From Rhyacichthys aspro (lineage: Eukaryota > Chordata > Actinopteri > Gobiiformes > Rhyacichthyidae), in the NCBI GenBank assembly GCA_036850595.1, contig CM072153.1, forward strand, positions 10,806,169-10,870,168: a DNA stretch of 64,000 nucleotides, given 5' to 3'. This document shows, in pieces, positions 12,022 to 25,609 of this stretch. How positions within the stretch are numbered: the stretch's first letter is position 1; every line of letters starts with the position of its first letter. Position numbers and translations under genes: made by a program. The notes under the pieces were generated by a model. The model had not been told where the DNA came from, did not search any database, and saw nothing but the letters and a program-made list of their open reading frames with translations.

Positions 12022-13751
12022 CAGGGGGATGTTTGCTTGTTTACCGTTCGCACCGCTGTTGTTGGCTGACAGCAGTTCTGGCAGTACTCTCACCCTGTCA
12101 GGATGACGGAAAGGCAACAGGTAAGAAGGAAAATCTCAGCCATTTGTTTACAGCGCAGCGGCGACAGTCAGACAGCGAGGGCACCCTGCCGACACCAGCC
12201 GCCCGGCGCTCACACCACACACAATCTCACCTTTCGCGGCAGCAAAGGTCAACGAGAACACAATGAAACTGTAATCATAAACACAACCCGAGCAGAACAA
12301 AGCGTAGACACACTGCCTGCTCTCCCAAATGACCACTCTGATCAAAGCCATTGGGGGATGACCTTCCAAATGTCAAAGCCCACATCTGAAACGGGACCTG
12401 AAGTGGTCAGAGATTATATGGGCTATTTTATGTGTAAAAAGACACAGTCACAGGGGTGTGCACTTATACCCATGTGATCGCTTCACAAGCCTGTTGATGG
12501 ACTTTTAAGCTCTACCTCTACAAACCTGGGCTGGTCTGAAGCCAGGGATGAGAACATCAATCTGTCTCATGTGCCGGTCTCAGCTGCAAGGTATTTGTGA
12601 GGCAGGGAGAAGGAGAGCAGGGAAGCAAGTCGGCACCGTGAGGTATTTTTAGTTGCAGCATTCGACAAGGGTAAGGGCTAACATAGATCATGTCGCTAAA
12701 TCCAAGTCTTCTGAGCTTAGATGCAGTTTGTATAGAGGAGACTGTTGTTGTGTAAATCCTTCTATTGTTGGCAGATAATGTTTGACCAATGCTTGCTCAG
12801 AAGTGACACTGAAAAGCTATAACAATGATTTGTACAATTTCAACTGTGCCCTGTCATGCATCACTACTGTTGCTCTGTATTAACAACAGTGGCAAAGGTT
12901 TCTCTAAAACAGGCATCTATATTTTTCTTCCACAGCAGTTCTTATCACATTCTTGGCAGACACAGTGAGAACAACAGGAAGCGACAAATGAAATGAATAC
13001 GGACAGAACAAAACAAGTTATTACATCAATGCAAATAAATACCTCAGTGACCTTTAACGTTGGAGGTCTTTTAAATTTCTTAAATCCATTCAAATCTTAA
13101 ACTTAAAGTACAACTTAATTGTCTTTGTTATCTTAGCCTTCCCCTCGAGTTGTGCCAGGGTAGAAACATGTGCACATTTACCCAGCAGCCCACCTGCCTC
13201 TAGGGAAACTCTCACCATAGTGCCAACTGAAAACAAAATGTATTGAAATAACCACGTAAAGATGCACATTTTAGTAATGAAAACAAAAAATATTTATTAG
13301 TTCATTCAAAATTAAATGATTGATTTACTACTACCATTGTAAACAAGCAATAGACAGACAAGTGCTCTAAGGTCTGAAGGTGAGACAAGACCAATGAATT
13401 CTAAATTTGTGCTGGTAACTTTAATGTTAGTGTTCTACCAGCTCAGTCTTAGTTACAAAAATCAAATTCGGTAACTCATTTGGCAGAAAGAACCAGTAAC
13501 ATCCAGTAACATCTCCAGTCAGCTGCATACGACACATCAGTGAAATTATCTGCATCACATGTATTTTTGTGTTTTTGATTTACTACATTTTTGATACCAA
13601 CACTGCACCAATCACTCACAAACACCTCACCACAAGTAGAAGTAATTATGAATCCATAGTTAGACTTTGGACATTATAGCCTATCACATCTCAACCCACT
13701 TTATGCATGTTGTGGATATCTGCAAGTCACTATTAATGGAATATTTAAAAG

Positions 13752-14283
13752 TTTACTGTTGCATTTAGTTTAACAGTTTAATCACCGTAAGACGTGATCT
13801 AGGCTTTACAATTAAGTATTTAAATAGATGAGAATGATCAGCCCACAGCGGGATATTCGGCCAATCACAGCTTGCTTCTGGTAAAAAGGAGCACTCCCAT
13901 TGGTTTACACTGATGTCAACAATGAAAGACAAAGGAAACAAACCAAGAAATGTGTTATCTGTTGCAAAATACATCTCATTTTACAGTGAAACAGCTCAAA
14001 AAAGATAAAAATAGAGAAACGGGTACATTACGGACAAATTAAACACGGATCAATTATGCAGTGTTGAACGAGGCAGACATAATTACAGGATTGTTACGGT
14101 CCAAAGAAGTTTCAGGTAACCTCTAAACTTCCATTTAATGTAACATATTAGTATTTTTGGTGGAAAGTTAGTCCTATTTTACCTTTTTTCAAATAAAAGA
14201 AGCAGGAAAGGTTACTACGCTGCTGTTGGGGAAGAGTTGTCAGGCTGAGACCAGGATGGCAAAAACAGGCACTGAAGCTTTAA
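13752..14283 (-). mobile_element. Repeat-family copy (full length, about 530 bp)
   Basis: The copy begins ttactgttgcatttagtttaa and contains atgagaatgatcagcccaca, ccaatcacagcttgcttctg, gagcactcccattggttt, gcaggaaaggttactacg and ends gaagctttaa. The same blocks recur in order in the copies at 21.8, 23.5 (inverted) and 41.9 kb. I see no protein frame and no obvious terminal inverted repeat. It is an unclassified non-autonomous interspersed repeat. Confidence 0.85.
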
Positions 14284-14655
14284 GGGAAAGTTATCTAGGG
14301 CCCACTCACCTCTACCACTTCATACCTGCTACTTTACAACTCTCTCTCCTTCTTTTCACGCTAATGTTGCTTCGCACTTTGTCTCTTCACACTCTTTACG
14401 TGTGATAAATAGTGTTCTTAGCTTGAGCTTGGCGACACCACAAGAGAACGAAGCCATGAATCTTTAATGTGTCCTGTTCATAAATTACTGCCGCAACATC
14501 ACCCCTGATTCGTCCCTAATTTATTTGCCACTGTCTTACTTTCCACTTTGCCATGATGATTTGGGTAACGCTGCATTACAAGCTTTCCTGAGAGAGACAA
14601 GTAGGTTACAAAAATGTCCATGCGCAAATGTTTACAGGAGCTACAGCTTCATGCA

Positions 14656-14671
14656 GTGTGTGTGTGTGTGT
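14656..14671 (+). repeat. Short (GT)n run
   Basis: Eight GT dinucleotides, continuing into an interrupted TTTGTGT. Confidence 0.9.
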
Positions 14672-17600
14672 TTGTGTAGACAGATTGGCGATGCTTTTGT
14701 CATTGTCATCTGAGCCAGAGTTACTGTGGCAGCAATGTCACGTCCTTGTCCATTCTGCCATTTTCACTCTCTAAGCTATATTGAGAAGTGTCATTACTCA
14801 TTTCCGACAATGTGTTGGAGACCTGGTGAGAAATGGATAGTATCAAGGCCGGCGGTAGTGATGGGATGTACCGCTGTTCAAAATGGAATAAACCCGGAGA
14901 TATGCGGCTCGGCCAATCAGTCACCTTTCCCTAATGAACAGTTGAACTCACTTGTAGCAATGTCAGCACAATGTCACTTAAGATACACTACAAAATGAGC
15001 ACAGTGTATATCACTTACACGGCCTCAACTCAGTGCATATCATTTTATAGATACGGGCAGATTTTCTCAGTACAACAGTTCTTTAATACAACATTTTTAT
15101 TTTATTTTTTTTGCTATAATAGAAGTTTAAATGAAACATTAATGAAAGTCCATATGCTGCACAGATATATTCGAACTTGGCAAATCCAAACTAACACAAG
15201 TCCAAGGTGTCACATTCAACATTTTAATTACATTTTTTTCTTTACACTGGCACTTTTTTCCCAGATATTGTATAAAGCTAATTTTTTTTGAAGACATTAC
15301 ATTGCTAAATTTGAGTCTGACATTTTTCTGAGCATGTTATCCATCTTATACCTTTACTGCAGTTTTTCTCAAATGTGTTTGTTATCCCGCACTGACCTGA
15401 AAAAGTCATTCATGTGATGATCCGTGTTTCTCTTGACTTCCATCACACTCCGTCGTCTCTCATGTGCAGCCGGTACACAGCCCAGGAGAGAGGCTTTTAA
15501 CTACAGCTAAAAGACCCCAGCATCTTACCTATAATCTAATTTTAGGCTTCTCTACTTGGCTGTCACCTAATTTTTATTTATTTTCCGCATGAAACTTTCA
15601 ACAGTTTTTTAAAGGTGAGCAGCTACAACTTTAATCAGAGTGAGCTTTGTTTGTCTCAGCTTCAAATAAACAGCATTTATTTATTCAAGTGTTCTGAGAC
15701 CTTTTCAAAATGTCTCTAGACATGTGTTTACACCCAGTTGTTGTTACACCCTGTTAATTCTACTCAGAAGAGCAAGTCGAAAATTAAATCAGGCAGAAAA
15801 GTGAAAAGTCTCTCAATATTTCAGGTACTGTATACTTAATTCTTTAAGAAAGATAAGAAATTCAAGTTATATAAAGGCAGAGCAATGTTTGTTGAAAAAG
15901 AAAAGCAACTGACTTTGCCCAGGAGAAACATAGCAGCACTGTGGGCTTTGAGAGCTGATTTCAAGCCAGATGATAATGGCTTTTGTTGGAGCCAGCATTC
16001 ATAATGTGGGCTCTCTAAACACTTTTAGGCTAAAGCTTTATTGATATTACAGTAAATGTGGATTGTGTTTTTTTCCAAACAGTGCATTAGTTACCAGCAT
16101 TTCAATAATGTTCATTGTCAGATGTGCTGCTTTGCCAGTTCCTCTCTTTCCCTGACAGTCCTTTCCTCTCATCTCCCTTCACTACATTTGAAGGATGATT
16201 TACAAGAAGTGAAGACACACCATACCCATTCTTATGTCGCACCATACCCATACTTTTTGTGTGAAACTGCCTTTCCTGACCGACAACAGACTAATTATGT
16301 GCGCTAAAGAAACATATCAATATACATCAGCTGTGTGTGCGGTAGGGCCTTAAAAACATCAGCCAGTCACTAACACTGTCATCTCATTAACCATTGGCCC
16401 ACTGGCTTGTCAGTCATTCTCACTATGAACCTTGTGAGAGACATGTGTGCTGTAGATAATTTCCACTGGTAGCGAATGCAACACAGCTCCAACAAGTAGC
16501 TGAAAAAGGAAAACAGTTTTTAAAGAAGAAGAGTTGAAGAAAGATATAACACAAAGTCATTTTTGGTGCAGCTTTTTATCAATGGCGTTTTGACTTACGC
16601 GTTGGTCGCCCAATTTCTGCTCGACAGGTGACTTAAGTTTATTGTATTGTTGTGATAGTGATTAACTCAACTGATGTTATGTCACTGTACTTGTAAAGCA
16701 ACAATAAGGTTGCTAATACTATGAGTTTTACTGGAAGAAGTATTGATGTCGTTTTGGAGGCGTGTTCTCATAAGGAGCTGTAAATGACGGAGGCTGGTCT
16801 TGTCACAAAGGTTTTTTACAAAAACTCACTGACTGTGGCTGATTTCTCAGTTGTCACAAACATCTCGTATTCCACCTTTAAAAAAAACCTTTTTTGACTC
16901 ACTTCAACCACAGCAGATAGTGTGTGATGACAAATTAAAGTTAAAGCATTCTAAAAAGATGAACCTATCTGTTGGTACTGTCAGTAACTGAATACAGCTT
17001 GGCTTTAGCGCCTTTATTAAATACTGGATTGGACTGGTTTCTTTAAACTGTGGACAAGTCATCACTGTTTCCAAGTTTACCACTGCACTCTTCAACTGAG
17101 ACATCTGTTTTCCAACTGAGACACAAGTTTTCTGGATTTGGAGGTTATTTCTCATTTTCCTTTTCATTACCTACCTACACAGAGTAAAAGTATGAAGAGA
17201 TTTTAACAAACAACAGAAAATGACATGAACTCCTGTGAAAGAGGCAGACAAGAGGCAATAAAAAAGAAAGAACTAACAGCTGCTTAAAAAGCAGCTAGAG
17301 TTAGAGGAAGCCTGAAAGGGACAGAGAGCGAGAGAGAAAGATTATATTCATTGTGCTGTATAATGTGAGCCGCTGTGCTGTGGTTGCAAGATGTCACATC
17401 TTAGTCATCCCTGCTAAGCCTTACTTAACACTGAAAGCATGATTTGAAAAAAAAATCTATTTGCTGCTGCAGGATGAGGATTCTGCTCCGGATGCAACAG
17501 TACATTTTATCCAGCCACAAAATGGATGAAACATAACAAAAGCAAAATAAATAGGCTTTTGGACTCAGATTATTTTGCCTCTTATCAGTTGTTACATTTG

Positions 17601-20600
17601 AATGGTGCCTGTTTATGCCCTCCAAGGCAAGAGAATGTTCTCCATAACTGTTGTTCTGCACAAAGCAAGCAAAACAACATGAATAATATGCACAAAAAGT
17701 CCATATCTCGGAGCATGCGTTTGCTAAATTGAAATGCATTCTTCCATTAATTCACATATTGATCGCTTGCAAAAAGGGGAATAAATTACACTTTGAATTC
17801 AGAGTTTTTGCTCATAATAGGAGTCATTCATCAGTTGCCTCTCTCCCTCTGGGCCTGTGTTACAGCAAACTAACAGCTCGTGCTGGGGAATTAAAAACTG
17901 ATTCGCTCCACCTTCACACACAGCACTTATCAATTATCACCAGCCAATATTTTCTGCCACAATACCATTTGTTATGCCAATAGTATCACAATGGAATATT
18001 TCCACGGTGCATCATGGAAAGGAAACAAAGCACGCGCAGGAGAATGCAACATAAAGAGGTTTCACAACAAAGAACACCATTTTTGAGATAAACCTGTTGT
18101 GTGGTACAATAAATGAAAACAGGAAATAGCTTGACTGCCGTCTCATTTTGGGGATTGGAGTTTTAAACTGTCATCATTCCACAAGTCAATTTGCTGGATT
18201 AATGAAAAAAAAACATTTGAATATGCCATGAATTACTTCCAGATTCTTTAGAAACTGTGGTATCTGTGAACCGTGTGTGTGATCGGTCACTGGAGACACA
18301 GAAGCGTGAGGAGGGACTGTTGAGAGAAGAAACAATGACATTTACTGATTATATTCTCCTGAGACCCGCAGACTATTTTGTCCTCTGTAGTGGACATTAT
18401 CTTTTTGCTCATATCTATCTTTCTCTGAATGTGACTCTGTGCCATCCTGTTGTATACAACTGGGACTTTACAGATGTGATTGTTTCTAATATGTTTATAT
18501 CTCACCAGCATTATAGAGAATGGGATCATTTTAAAACCGTGAAGAAAAAACAAACTTAATAGACATTTTAAACATTTTTCTAAGTGAAAAAAAAAGCTTT
18601 TTCCAAGTCTAAAAGTAACAAATAATTGAGGGGGTTTTTTTCTATTGGGGAAAAGTCTGCATTTTAGTTGACTTTAGGTTAGCCAAATACATGAAACTTA
18701 GGGATGAACAGTATTCATCTAACATTAAAAAATATTACATTTTCACATCGTCTAACATCTGAGTTCCTGTAATGAATGTTTGAAGCAACTGTATGTAACC
18801 TTTTACCGTAGCATTAAAATCATTAAATATGTCACCTCAAAACATTTGATTAATTTTTGATCCAACACCCCACTTTGTAACGAAGTGAAAAAACACATAA
18901 AACATATCTCAGCAAAGAAGGAACTTTCAACACTTCTTGCATGCATATTTTAAACTGGCCAGTTGCTATGTCTCTTTTTATGTATTTAAAAAGAACGGTC
19001 CATATGGTCAAAAGAGTCAACAAACTTTCCTCACATCATTTGCCAAAAACTAATTCACTTAGACCCTCAATGACTTGCCAAGGTAACACCCATGGACAAG
19101 CTAACCAAATAAAGGATGGTGAGGCATAAACAAATGAGAGCCATATCCGACTGAACGGGACGCAGACATTCATTAAGCTCGGGGCTGGAGGAATGGGAGC
19201 AGCAGGACACTGAGTGCTGCGGCAGGAAGACAGATGATCTCCGAGAAGACGAGGGAACACCAACAGTACCTGCAGTCCCTGGAAACCTTCCCTAATCGAC
19301 TTAGTGTATTTGGACTGAGCAGGGAGGGTCAGCAGGAGAATTGAGTATAGAAATCAGGGACAAAGGTGTTTATGTAGGTAAGAAGAGCTTTGGAAGGCAT
19401 TCAGCAAACTGGGATGGAAACAATTTTCTGCAGATTGCACAGATGAAAGGACACCTTTACAGGGAAACAAAGCAAGGAGTTATGGTACAAGTTTAATGGC
19501 TAATGTCATTTTTCAAGAACCAGCTTCTGCCGCACAAACGCAACTGTTTTTACTTTACATTCCCCTCAAAAGTCCATATGCTGAATCTGAAAGTGAAGAA
19601 AACGTATGCACCTTTTCTGCATGTTTATACTAGTTCAAAGTCATTTTAAGAGCACATATCATAGAGGTCAGACAAATGTCAAAATAAAAACAAAATGAGC
19701 CAAAAAAAAAAAAGAATATTTGCTTTATCAAAGCATTAAAAAGTACATAGTTGTGCCATAAAAGCACATTTGGAGTCAGTTTAATCTTTTAAACATTTAC
19801 TACATTTATTTGTCAAGCCCTTCAGTAGCAGAGCAGTGGTACATGACACTGTTACGATGCTCTCTGTCTTTTATCTAACATCCTGTGTACAGGCGGCTGA
19901 GCTGATGTACTGGCTGGTGATGCCACTGATATGCTCACAGCTTTGGCATCACACTGCAGCAGATGTTTCTAGCCTTGTCCAGTCTCACAATTTTTTCCTA
20001 AATCCAGACCCAGTCAGTCAGATTTCAGTGCAGTTTTAGTGGATGTTGGGTCAGTGGCTCCTTTTGTCTAATCATAAACACAACATAAATATAAAGTACA
20101 AAGATCTGAAAGGACAGTACTATATCCCCAGATGCACTGTTGGAACAGTTTTCTGTGACTCATTACCTGGACTCTTATAAACTCTAATCCCATTGAGGAT
20201 TAGTGTACAAAGTTTCGATTATATTATATTATATATTTCATATACTGCATATTTCTAAGTAAACAATGGTTTGCAACACTATTGCAAAGGTATTCATTAA
20301 TTTAGGAATATATTAAAACTTATTTAAATGCTTTTCAAAATACTCCTCTCTCAGATTTATTTAGATCAGATAGATCATTTTAGTATGCATTTGCCTCATG
20401 CCATTTTGCTAATTAATGATAATCAAGGTCACATGGATGTGCAACACATTAATGTGTCATTAGAAGCTGTCACTATGCACATCATTATAAGTGACAACAG
20501 ATGCCTTCTAACACCTAAAACATTTTACAAAAATAACTGCAAATGTGATTTAGTTGCTTTAGATGCAGATAAGAAACCAGAAATGTTTTTTCTGTGGTCA

Positions 20601-20653
20601 GCTTTCATATGTTGCTGTACAAAAACTTTATTAATGTGAAATAATGTACTTAC

Positions 20654-20865
20654 CCGAAGAGTGTGAGGCAGGTGTATGGGCAGTCCAGTAATGTTCACCT
20701 GTGCCATGTCATCTGCATGAGCACTGACGCCATGGATGAACATAACCGGCCCTGTGTAGCGGACATCCCTTTGAGGAACCACGTTCAAATCCCCGTCCAC
20801 GTGGAAACTGGGATCTGATACTTGGAACGTGACATCTTCGTTCCCCTCACAGTCGTCGAACTCAA
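20654..20865 (-). CDS. cdh13: T-cadherin (cadherin-13) exon 3, prodomain
   Basis: This is an internal exon of 212 nt. The acceptor is gtgttccag and the donor CGG|GTAAGT. It starts in phase 1 (two bases complete a Val codon begun by exon 2) and ends in phase 0 after 70 full codons. The translation contains EFDDCEGNEDVTFQVSD, then NVVPQRDV, FIHGVSAHADDMAQVNITG and ends PHTLR. It aligns in order with the human CDH13 prodomain as I recall it ([21 protein letters not shown] ... VHARTPHAEDMAELVIVGG). The Cys in DDC matches the second conserved prodomain cysteine. One N-glycosylation sequon (NIT, residues 57-59) lies near the end. The prodomain is removed by furin at the site in exon 4. The reading frame stays open into the acceptor side, but the splice sites and homology define the ends. 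Confidence 0.95.
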
Positions 20866-21809
20866 CTGGAACACACAAACACAACAGCTGAAAGCTTTCA
20901 CTCTGTAAAATGGAAATGTGAAGGAAAAACTGCCTATGTTTGGGAGATATTTCTTGTGTTGAGAAAACTGTTGGGGCAGAGACACATCCCAAAGCCATAA
21001 AGATAAACAGATGCTCAAGAGTAAAAGGGTAGTGTTCTGTCAACTGCCTCATAATAAAAGTGAATCATCTCTATTCACATGCTGCAATATCAGTAACCAC
21101 GACATAACATACTCCTCACTGACAGTTAATGTGACAGGGTTGAAGGACTGTACTAAATGAGAAGACAAGGACTGAGGAACAGGAAGTGTTTCTTCTGAGT
21201 GCATGTGAAACACGTGCACATGCCTCACTGTGGGAGACATGAGTCAGGTTTTATCCCTTATGATGGTGCTCATCCTTTTTTATCTCCTCCACCCAGTCCC
21301 TTCGCTGTCGCAACATCATTCCCGTGTTTTTCCCTCCGCCTTGACAATCCTCTCTTCCCTTCATCCTTCACCTCCGTTTTACCCCGGCCTCCTGTGATGC
21401 TCCTTTCAGCTGTCGGGTCCCATAGGAAGTGTGCGGGTGTAGTCTTGTACACATGTTAACTCAAACAAACAGGTGCTATGGGAATCACATGGTCTCAGCA
21501 TGGGACTTTACTGCAACATATGGTATCTTATATAAGTCCGCATTATATCCTGTCAAATTATGTGTGGCAAATTATTCCCAACTCAAAGCTTATATTAAAT
21601 TCCATATGGCCCTGACTATTAATGCACCAGTGTAGTGTATAAGGACTTGTCTACTTCCTTGTTAGTTTAAAACACTTTAGTCTACTCCAAATGGAAAGCA
21701 TATGGCTTTCAAGACAGTGTCCTAAAGTCATGTCTATTCTGCATACAATCCTTTTAGGGGATACAATCCTCTAGGGAAGAAAATGATAATAATATTTGCG
21801 GGGATTACC

Positions 21810-22221
21810 TTTTTTTTTTTTTTTTTTACTGTTGCATTTAGTTTGACAGTTTAATCACCTAAAGCTTATTGTAATAGGAATCATCTGAGACCTTCAAATG
21901 TGATCTATGCTTTATAATTAAGGATTTTAATAGATGAGAATGATCAGCCCACAGCATGATTTTAACCAATCACAGCTCGCTTTCGGAATAAAGGAGCACT
22001 CCCATTGGTTGACACTGATGTCAACAACAAAGGACCAAGAAACTACCAGGAAATGGATTATTCTGTTGCAAAATACATCTTATTATACATTGAAATAGCA
22101 AAAAAAAAAAATATATGCATGCATGTTGGCAATGCTTCTTAAAGTACCTTTGAGAAGTTACCGTTTTGAAATAAATGAAGCAGGAAAGGTTACTATACTA
22201 AATTGGTTAGTGGAGCTTTAA
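21810..22221 (-). mobile_element. Repeat-family copy with 18-base T run at one end
   Basis: Same block order as the 13.75 kb copy. It starts after an 18-base T run (21810-21827), reads actgttgcatttagtttgac, and ends ttggttagtggagctttaa. A central segment of about 130 bases is shorter than in the 13.75 kb copy. A homopolymer at this end in this copy and at 41.85 kb suggests a poly-A tail on the minus strand. Confidence 0.85.
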
Positions 22222-23488
22222 TCTATGCTGTGATGTTTGAGCCAACAAAATCTGAGAATGAATGTTGCCTAAGATTAAAAAAAATAAAATCAGTACTCAA
22301 CTAGAGTCACCAGGTTTTTCTTTGGGATCGAGTGTAACATGTCAATTCTGTGAAAGTATATGTTCTTCTTCCTCATACTCACAGTTCCTCAATTAGGTGC
22401 ACAATGGAGAAATGAGTCCAGGTACACCGGCACAATATGATATGATGCATGTTAAAAAGAATGGCTGTTACGTTCATGTGCAATGACAATCCACTGTTAC
22501 ACTACTGCAAGTGCTATTCCAGTGTTTCTGTATGGGTAAAAAAGAAATCCAGTGAAGCTGTGATTTGATTAGCTACACACCCATGTGTACCATTTTTACT
22601 GGTTTCCAAACATGATGCTCAACGTTAACCTTGAAGAAGTCTATCAAAGAACTCACTTAGTACTCTTAACCTTTGTGGCTGTTTAGTCTGCCTCCCTTTT
22701 ATCGCTCGCTCACGTTTTAAACGTTCCCTCCGGATAAAATCATTTCCCACCTTCTGCAAAAGTGAATGAAGCGGGAAAATGGAAGACTCAAGCGCCAGGA
22801 GTGGAAAGGGAAAAGAGTAAAATGACGAGAGGTGATGCTACAATGGACAACGAGAGGGAGAGCTACAAAGTCAACAAGCTTCTCTCTGGGGGAAACAAAG
22901 CTCCATCTCAATATTCAACTCTCACTTCTAAGCCCAAGCATGAAAGATGTGTTCATTTCCATTCCCATTACAAGCCTCAGATTTATTTCAATAACATGGG
23001 CACACTCTTTAGAGCTTGCAAATTGCAGCGCCAAACAGTGTCAGTGGCATTTCAAAGGCAGCCAGAGAGTGTCTGATGGTATTCTAATGTTGTCAGGTTT
23101 GGGGAAGGGGGTTGTTCAGAAGAGAGCATGGTGAGCTGGCAGCTTTGAAGTCAGACAACAATGACAGAGCGCCACTCGCCCCGCTCCGGCGTCAACGCAC
23201 GCACACATCCTTTCTTCAGAGTGCTGGCTTATAGGGTTGAATTAGCTGCATGTGACATGGATTAGGGTAACCAAAATCCCTCACTCATGATGTAGGAGTC
23301 GAGTTAGAAAAGGGCTGCAACTGTCTTAGGTTTCACGTTTATGTTCATTCCAGGAAAAAAAAAAACAAAACTCCTGGGAAGTTTCTGAAAAGTTTGGTAA
23401 TGCTTTAGCCAGCATCTCTTGTAATATTTAAAAAGATGTATAATCTCCATGGAACTCTTTGACGGTGCACCATGTTTATGACAGTTTG

Positions 23489-24076
23489 TTAAAAGTCCCT
23501 TCCCCAAATTTGTTTTTGCTGCCCCTCCCTCAGCCCCGCCACTCTCCCCCAACAGCAGCGTAGTAACCTTTCCTGTTTCTTTTATTTAAAAAAGAAAAAG
23601 AAAAAAGAGGTAAAACTGGGCAAATTTTTGCAGAGTGATTAACGCTACTGCTTTACAGCAATGGGACAAAGCGGTAGAAAATGAAAGAATGAATGAAATG
23701 AATTAATTAATCTAATTATTGAAGCATTGCAAATATTTTTCCATGTTTAATTTGCTGCCGTTTCTCTATTTTTCTCTTTTTTGAGCTGTTTTGCTGTAAA
23801 ATAAGCCGTATTTTGCAACAAAAAACCCATGTCCTTTGTGTGTTTCCTTGGTCCTTCCTAGTTGACATCAGTGTCAGCCAATAGGAGCGCTCCTTTTTAC
23901 TGGAAGCAAGCTGTGATTGGCCAAAATCAGCTGTGGGCTGATCATTCTCATCTATTAAAATCATTCATTTTAAAGCCTTAATCAAGTCTTAAGGTCTCAT
24001 GTTTTCACAGATGATTCCTGTTACAATAAGCTTTAGGGGATTAAACTGTCAAACTAAATGCAACAGTAAATAAATA
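23489..24076 (+). mobile_element. Repeat-family copy, inverted, with nested SINE remnant
   Basis: This is the reverse complement of the family. It starts ttaaaagtccct, then cccaacagcagcgtagtaac and ctttcctgtttctttta. It continues after the nested insert (23630-23702) with tttgctgccgtttctc, ccaataggagcgctcc, gctgtgattggcc and aaactgtcaaactaaatgca, and ends acagtaaataaataa. The A-rich end is again at the side corresponding to the poly-T of other copies. Confidence 0.85.
23630..23702 (+). mobile_element. Head-plus-tail SINE-like remnant nested in another repeat
   Basis: The left part (gcagagtgattaacgctact) matches the tRNA-like head of the element at 1046. The right part (gggacaaagcggtagaaaat) plus GAAT units matches the family tail as I know it from other fish copies. 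The whole body between them is missing. It interrupts the repeat-family copy at 23489-24076, directly after a run equivalent to that family's AATTTTT segment. Confidence 0.6.
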
Positions 24077-24414
24077 AGATAATGGACTTTTAATCGATCC
24101 TATCTACTGTTGAAAGCCTTTGACCGATCCTTTTAATGATTTTATGAAGACATGCTGGGACTGCATGCAATAAACTGTTGAACATCAATATGCACCATCA
24201 TTTGCATCAACATGGAGTGCTCCCGATGTATTAGAATGAGGGCCACTGACCAAATATATATTACACCAAGGGAATGAAAGGCAAAACACACAAACATGCA
24301 TGAATGAATGAGTGAATGTATACTTTTTCATCCACTTTCACTTTATATTTAGGCACTAGTCCCTGTTTAAATGTGAAATGTATGAATGATTTGTTGGATA
24401 CTGTGGTATATGTT

Positions 24415-24561
24415 GTTGTGTTTTATGTCAAGGGACTATGAATGTAAATTAGCTGTATGCTCACTTCGGCACATTTACACATGTATTGTACTGGTGTTCA
24501 TTAATGTGCATTGTCCCTTTCAAATAAAATAAATAAATAAAATAAAATATAATAAATAAAA
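24415..24561 (+). mobile_element. Non-LTR retrotransposon 3' tail, likely
   Basis: The sequence gggactatgaatgtaaatta followed by gctgtatgctcacttcgg, cacatttacacatgtattgt, tgtgcattgtccctttcaa and an (AATAAA)n-like tail at 24522-24561 resembles the 3' ends of LINE-type elements common in fish. No reverse transcriptase coding sequence is seen upstream, so this is a 5'-truncated insertion. Confidence 0.5.
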
Positions 24562-25609
24562 CATATTAACTCATCCAGTATTTTTCACTTTATGTTACTC
24601 CAGTGTAAATTTGACAAGCTTTCAGCAAGGTAATGTCACTTATCTAATCTGTAATGCAACAACACCATTAACATAACTAACATCACAACCCTTTACACAA
24701 AAACCTAATTTTCTTTACTCAACTCCCACTAATGAAATATCAATAATGTTCTGTCAGCAACACATATTGGATTTCTTCTCTCTTTCCCTGTCAGGTACTA
24801 AAGTTTTCCTTTGAGGTCTTTTCAAGACAATTTTCTGTCTTGTAACTAAATGTCAAGTCTGTATGATGGGAGAGATGGGAATCAGAGAAGTAATCTCAAA
24901 GGTGGCAGCATGGGTGTGTTTGAGCTGATAGCTGCCGTGTCTAACCAGACGGAGTGTGCCGGCTTTATTGAAAAGGCTCAAGAGCACATGCTTCTCAAAT
25001 AATCACCTGGCATTAGAGAGGGGCTGCTTTTGAAAATATATTTATGTCCTCAATAGCTATTCGCCCTGGTGTTTCCTATCTCACAATGTTGTGGAAGTGC
25101 CATTATTGGGATTCAGTGGCAACAGGCCTCGGGCTTTTCATCTTGCAAGATAACAGTATGAAGGGGGTTGCCAACGTGGGGGTCCGACAAACAAATCTTT
25201 CATCTAGGGTTTAACGGATGATTAGGACCCCCCACCTTCTGCTTTTCTGTCACTCCATTCAATCCAATCATGCCACATGTTGGATTTCAAAGCTTCAGGT
25301 GAGGTGCACAAAATAAGACTTGTTAGCAAACCATGGGGTATTTTTTTATGTCTTTCACAGTTGGACAAATGGATGCCTAATATGTTCATGAATGTGTGTT
25401 GATCTTTGTCAGTATCATGTGTTAATGGATGACGAATTTCACAGCAATACTAGTCCACAGAACCAATCTGTGTAACAGAGTTAGATTTTTGCAAATTCCT
25501 TCCAGAAGCAAAAACAATTCTTTTGTGATGTTATTAGATTAGGCCTGAAAGACATTGCTTTTTAACAATTTACAAGTGTTTCTGCAAAATAACAGCACAT
25601 TTTGTTATA

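Larger units (their letters stand above)
10411..20653 (-). other. CDH13 intron 3 (10,243 bp)
   Basis: The intron lies between exons 3 and 4. Contents that I can support are a copy of the seven-copy repeat family (13752-14283), short GT runs (12007-12021 and 14656-14671) and a GC-richer block around 12030-12260. The rest (10.4-12.0, 14.3-20.6 kb) is AT-rich sequence in which I see no gene, RNA or clear repeat. Confidence 0.85.

Noticed and set aside
20525..21052. The full 175-codon minus frame around exon 3 taken as a single gene.
   Set aside because: Only 20654-20865 shows cadherin prodomain similarity; the flanks lie beyond clear splice sites and are intron read-through.
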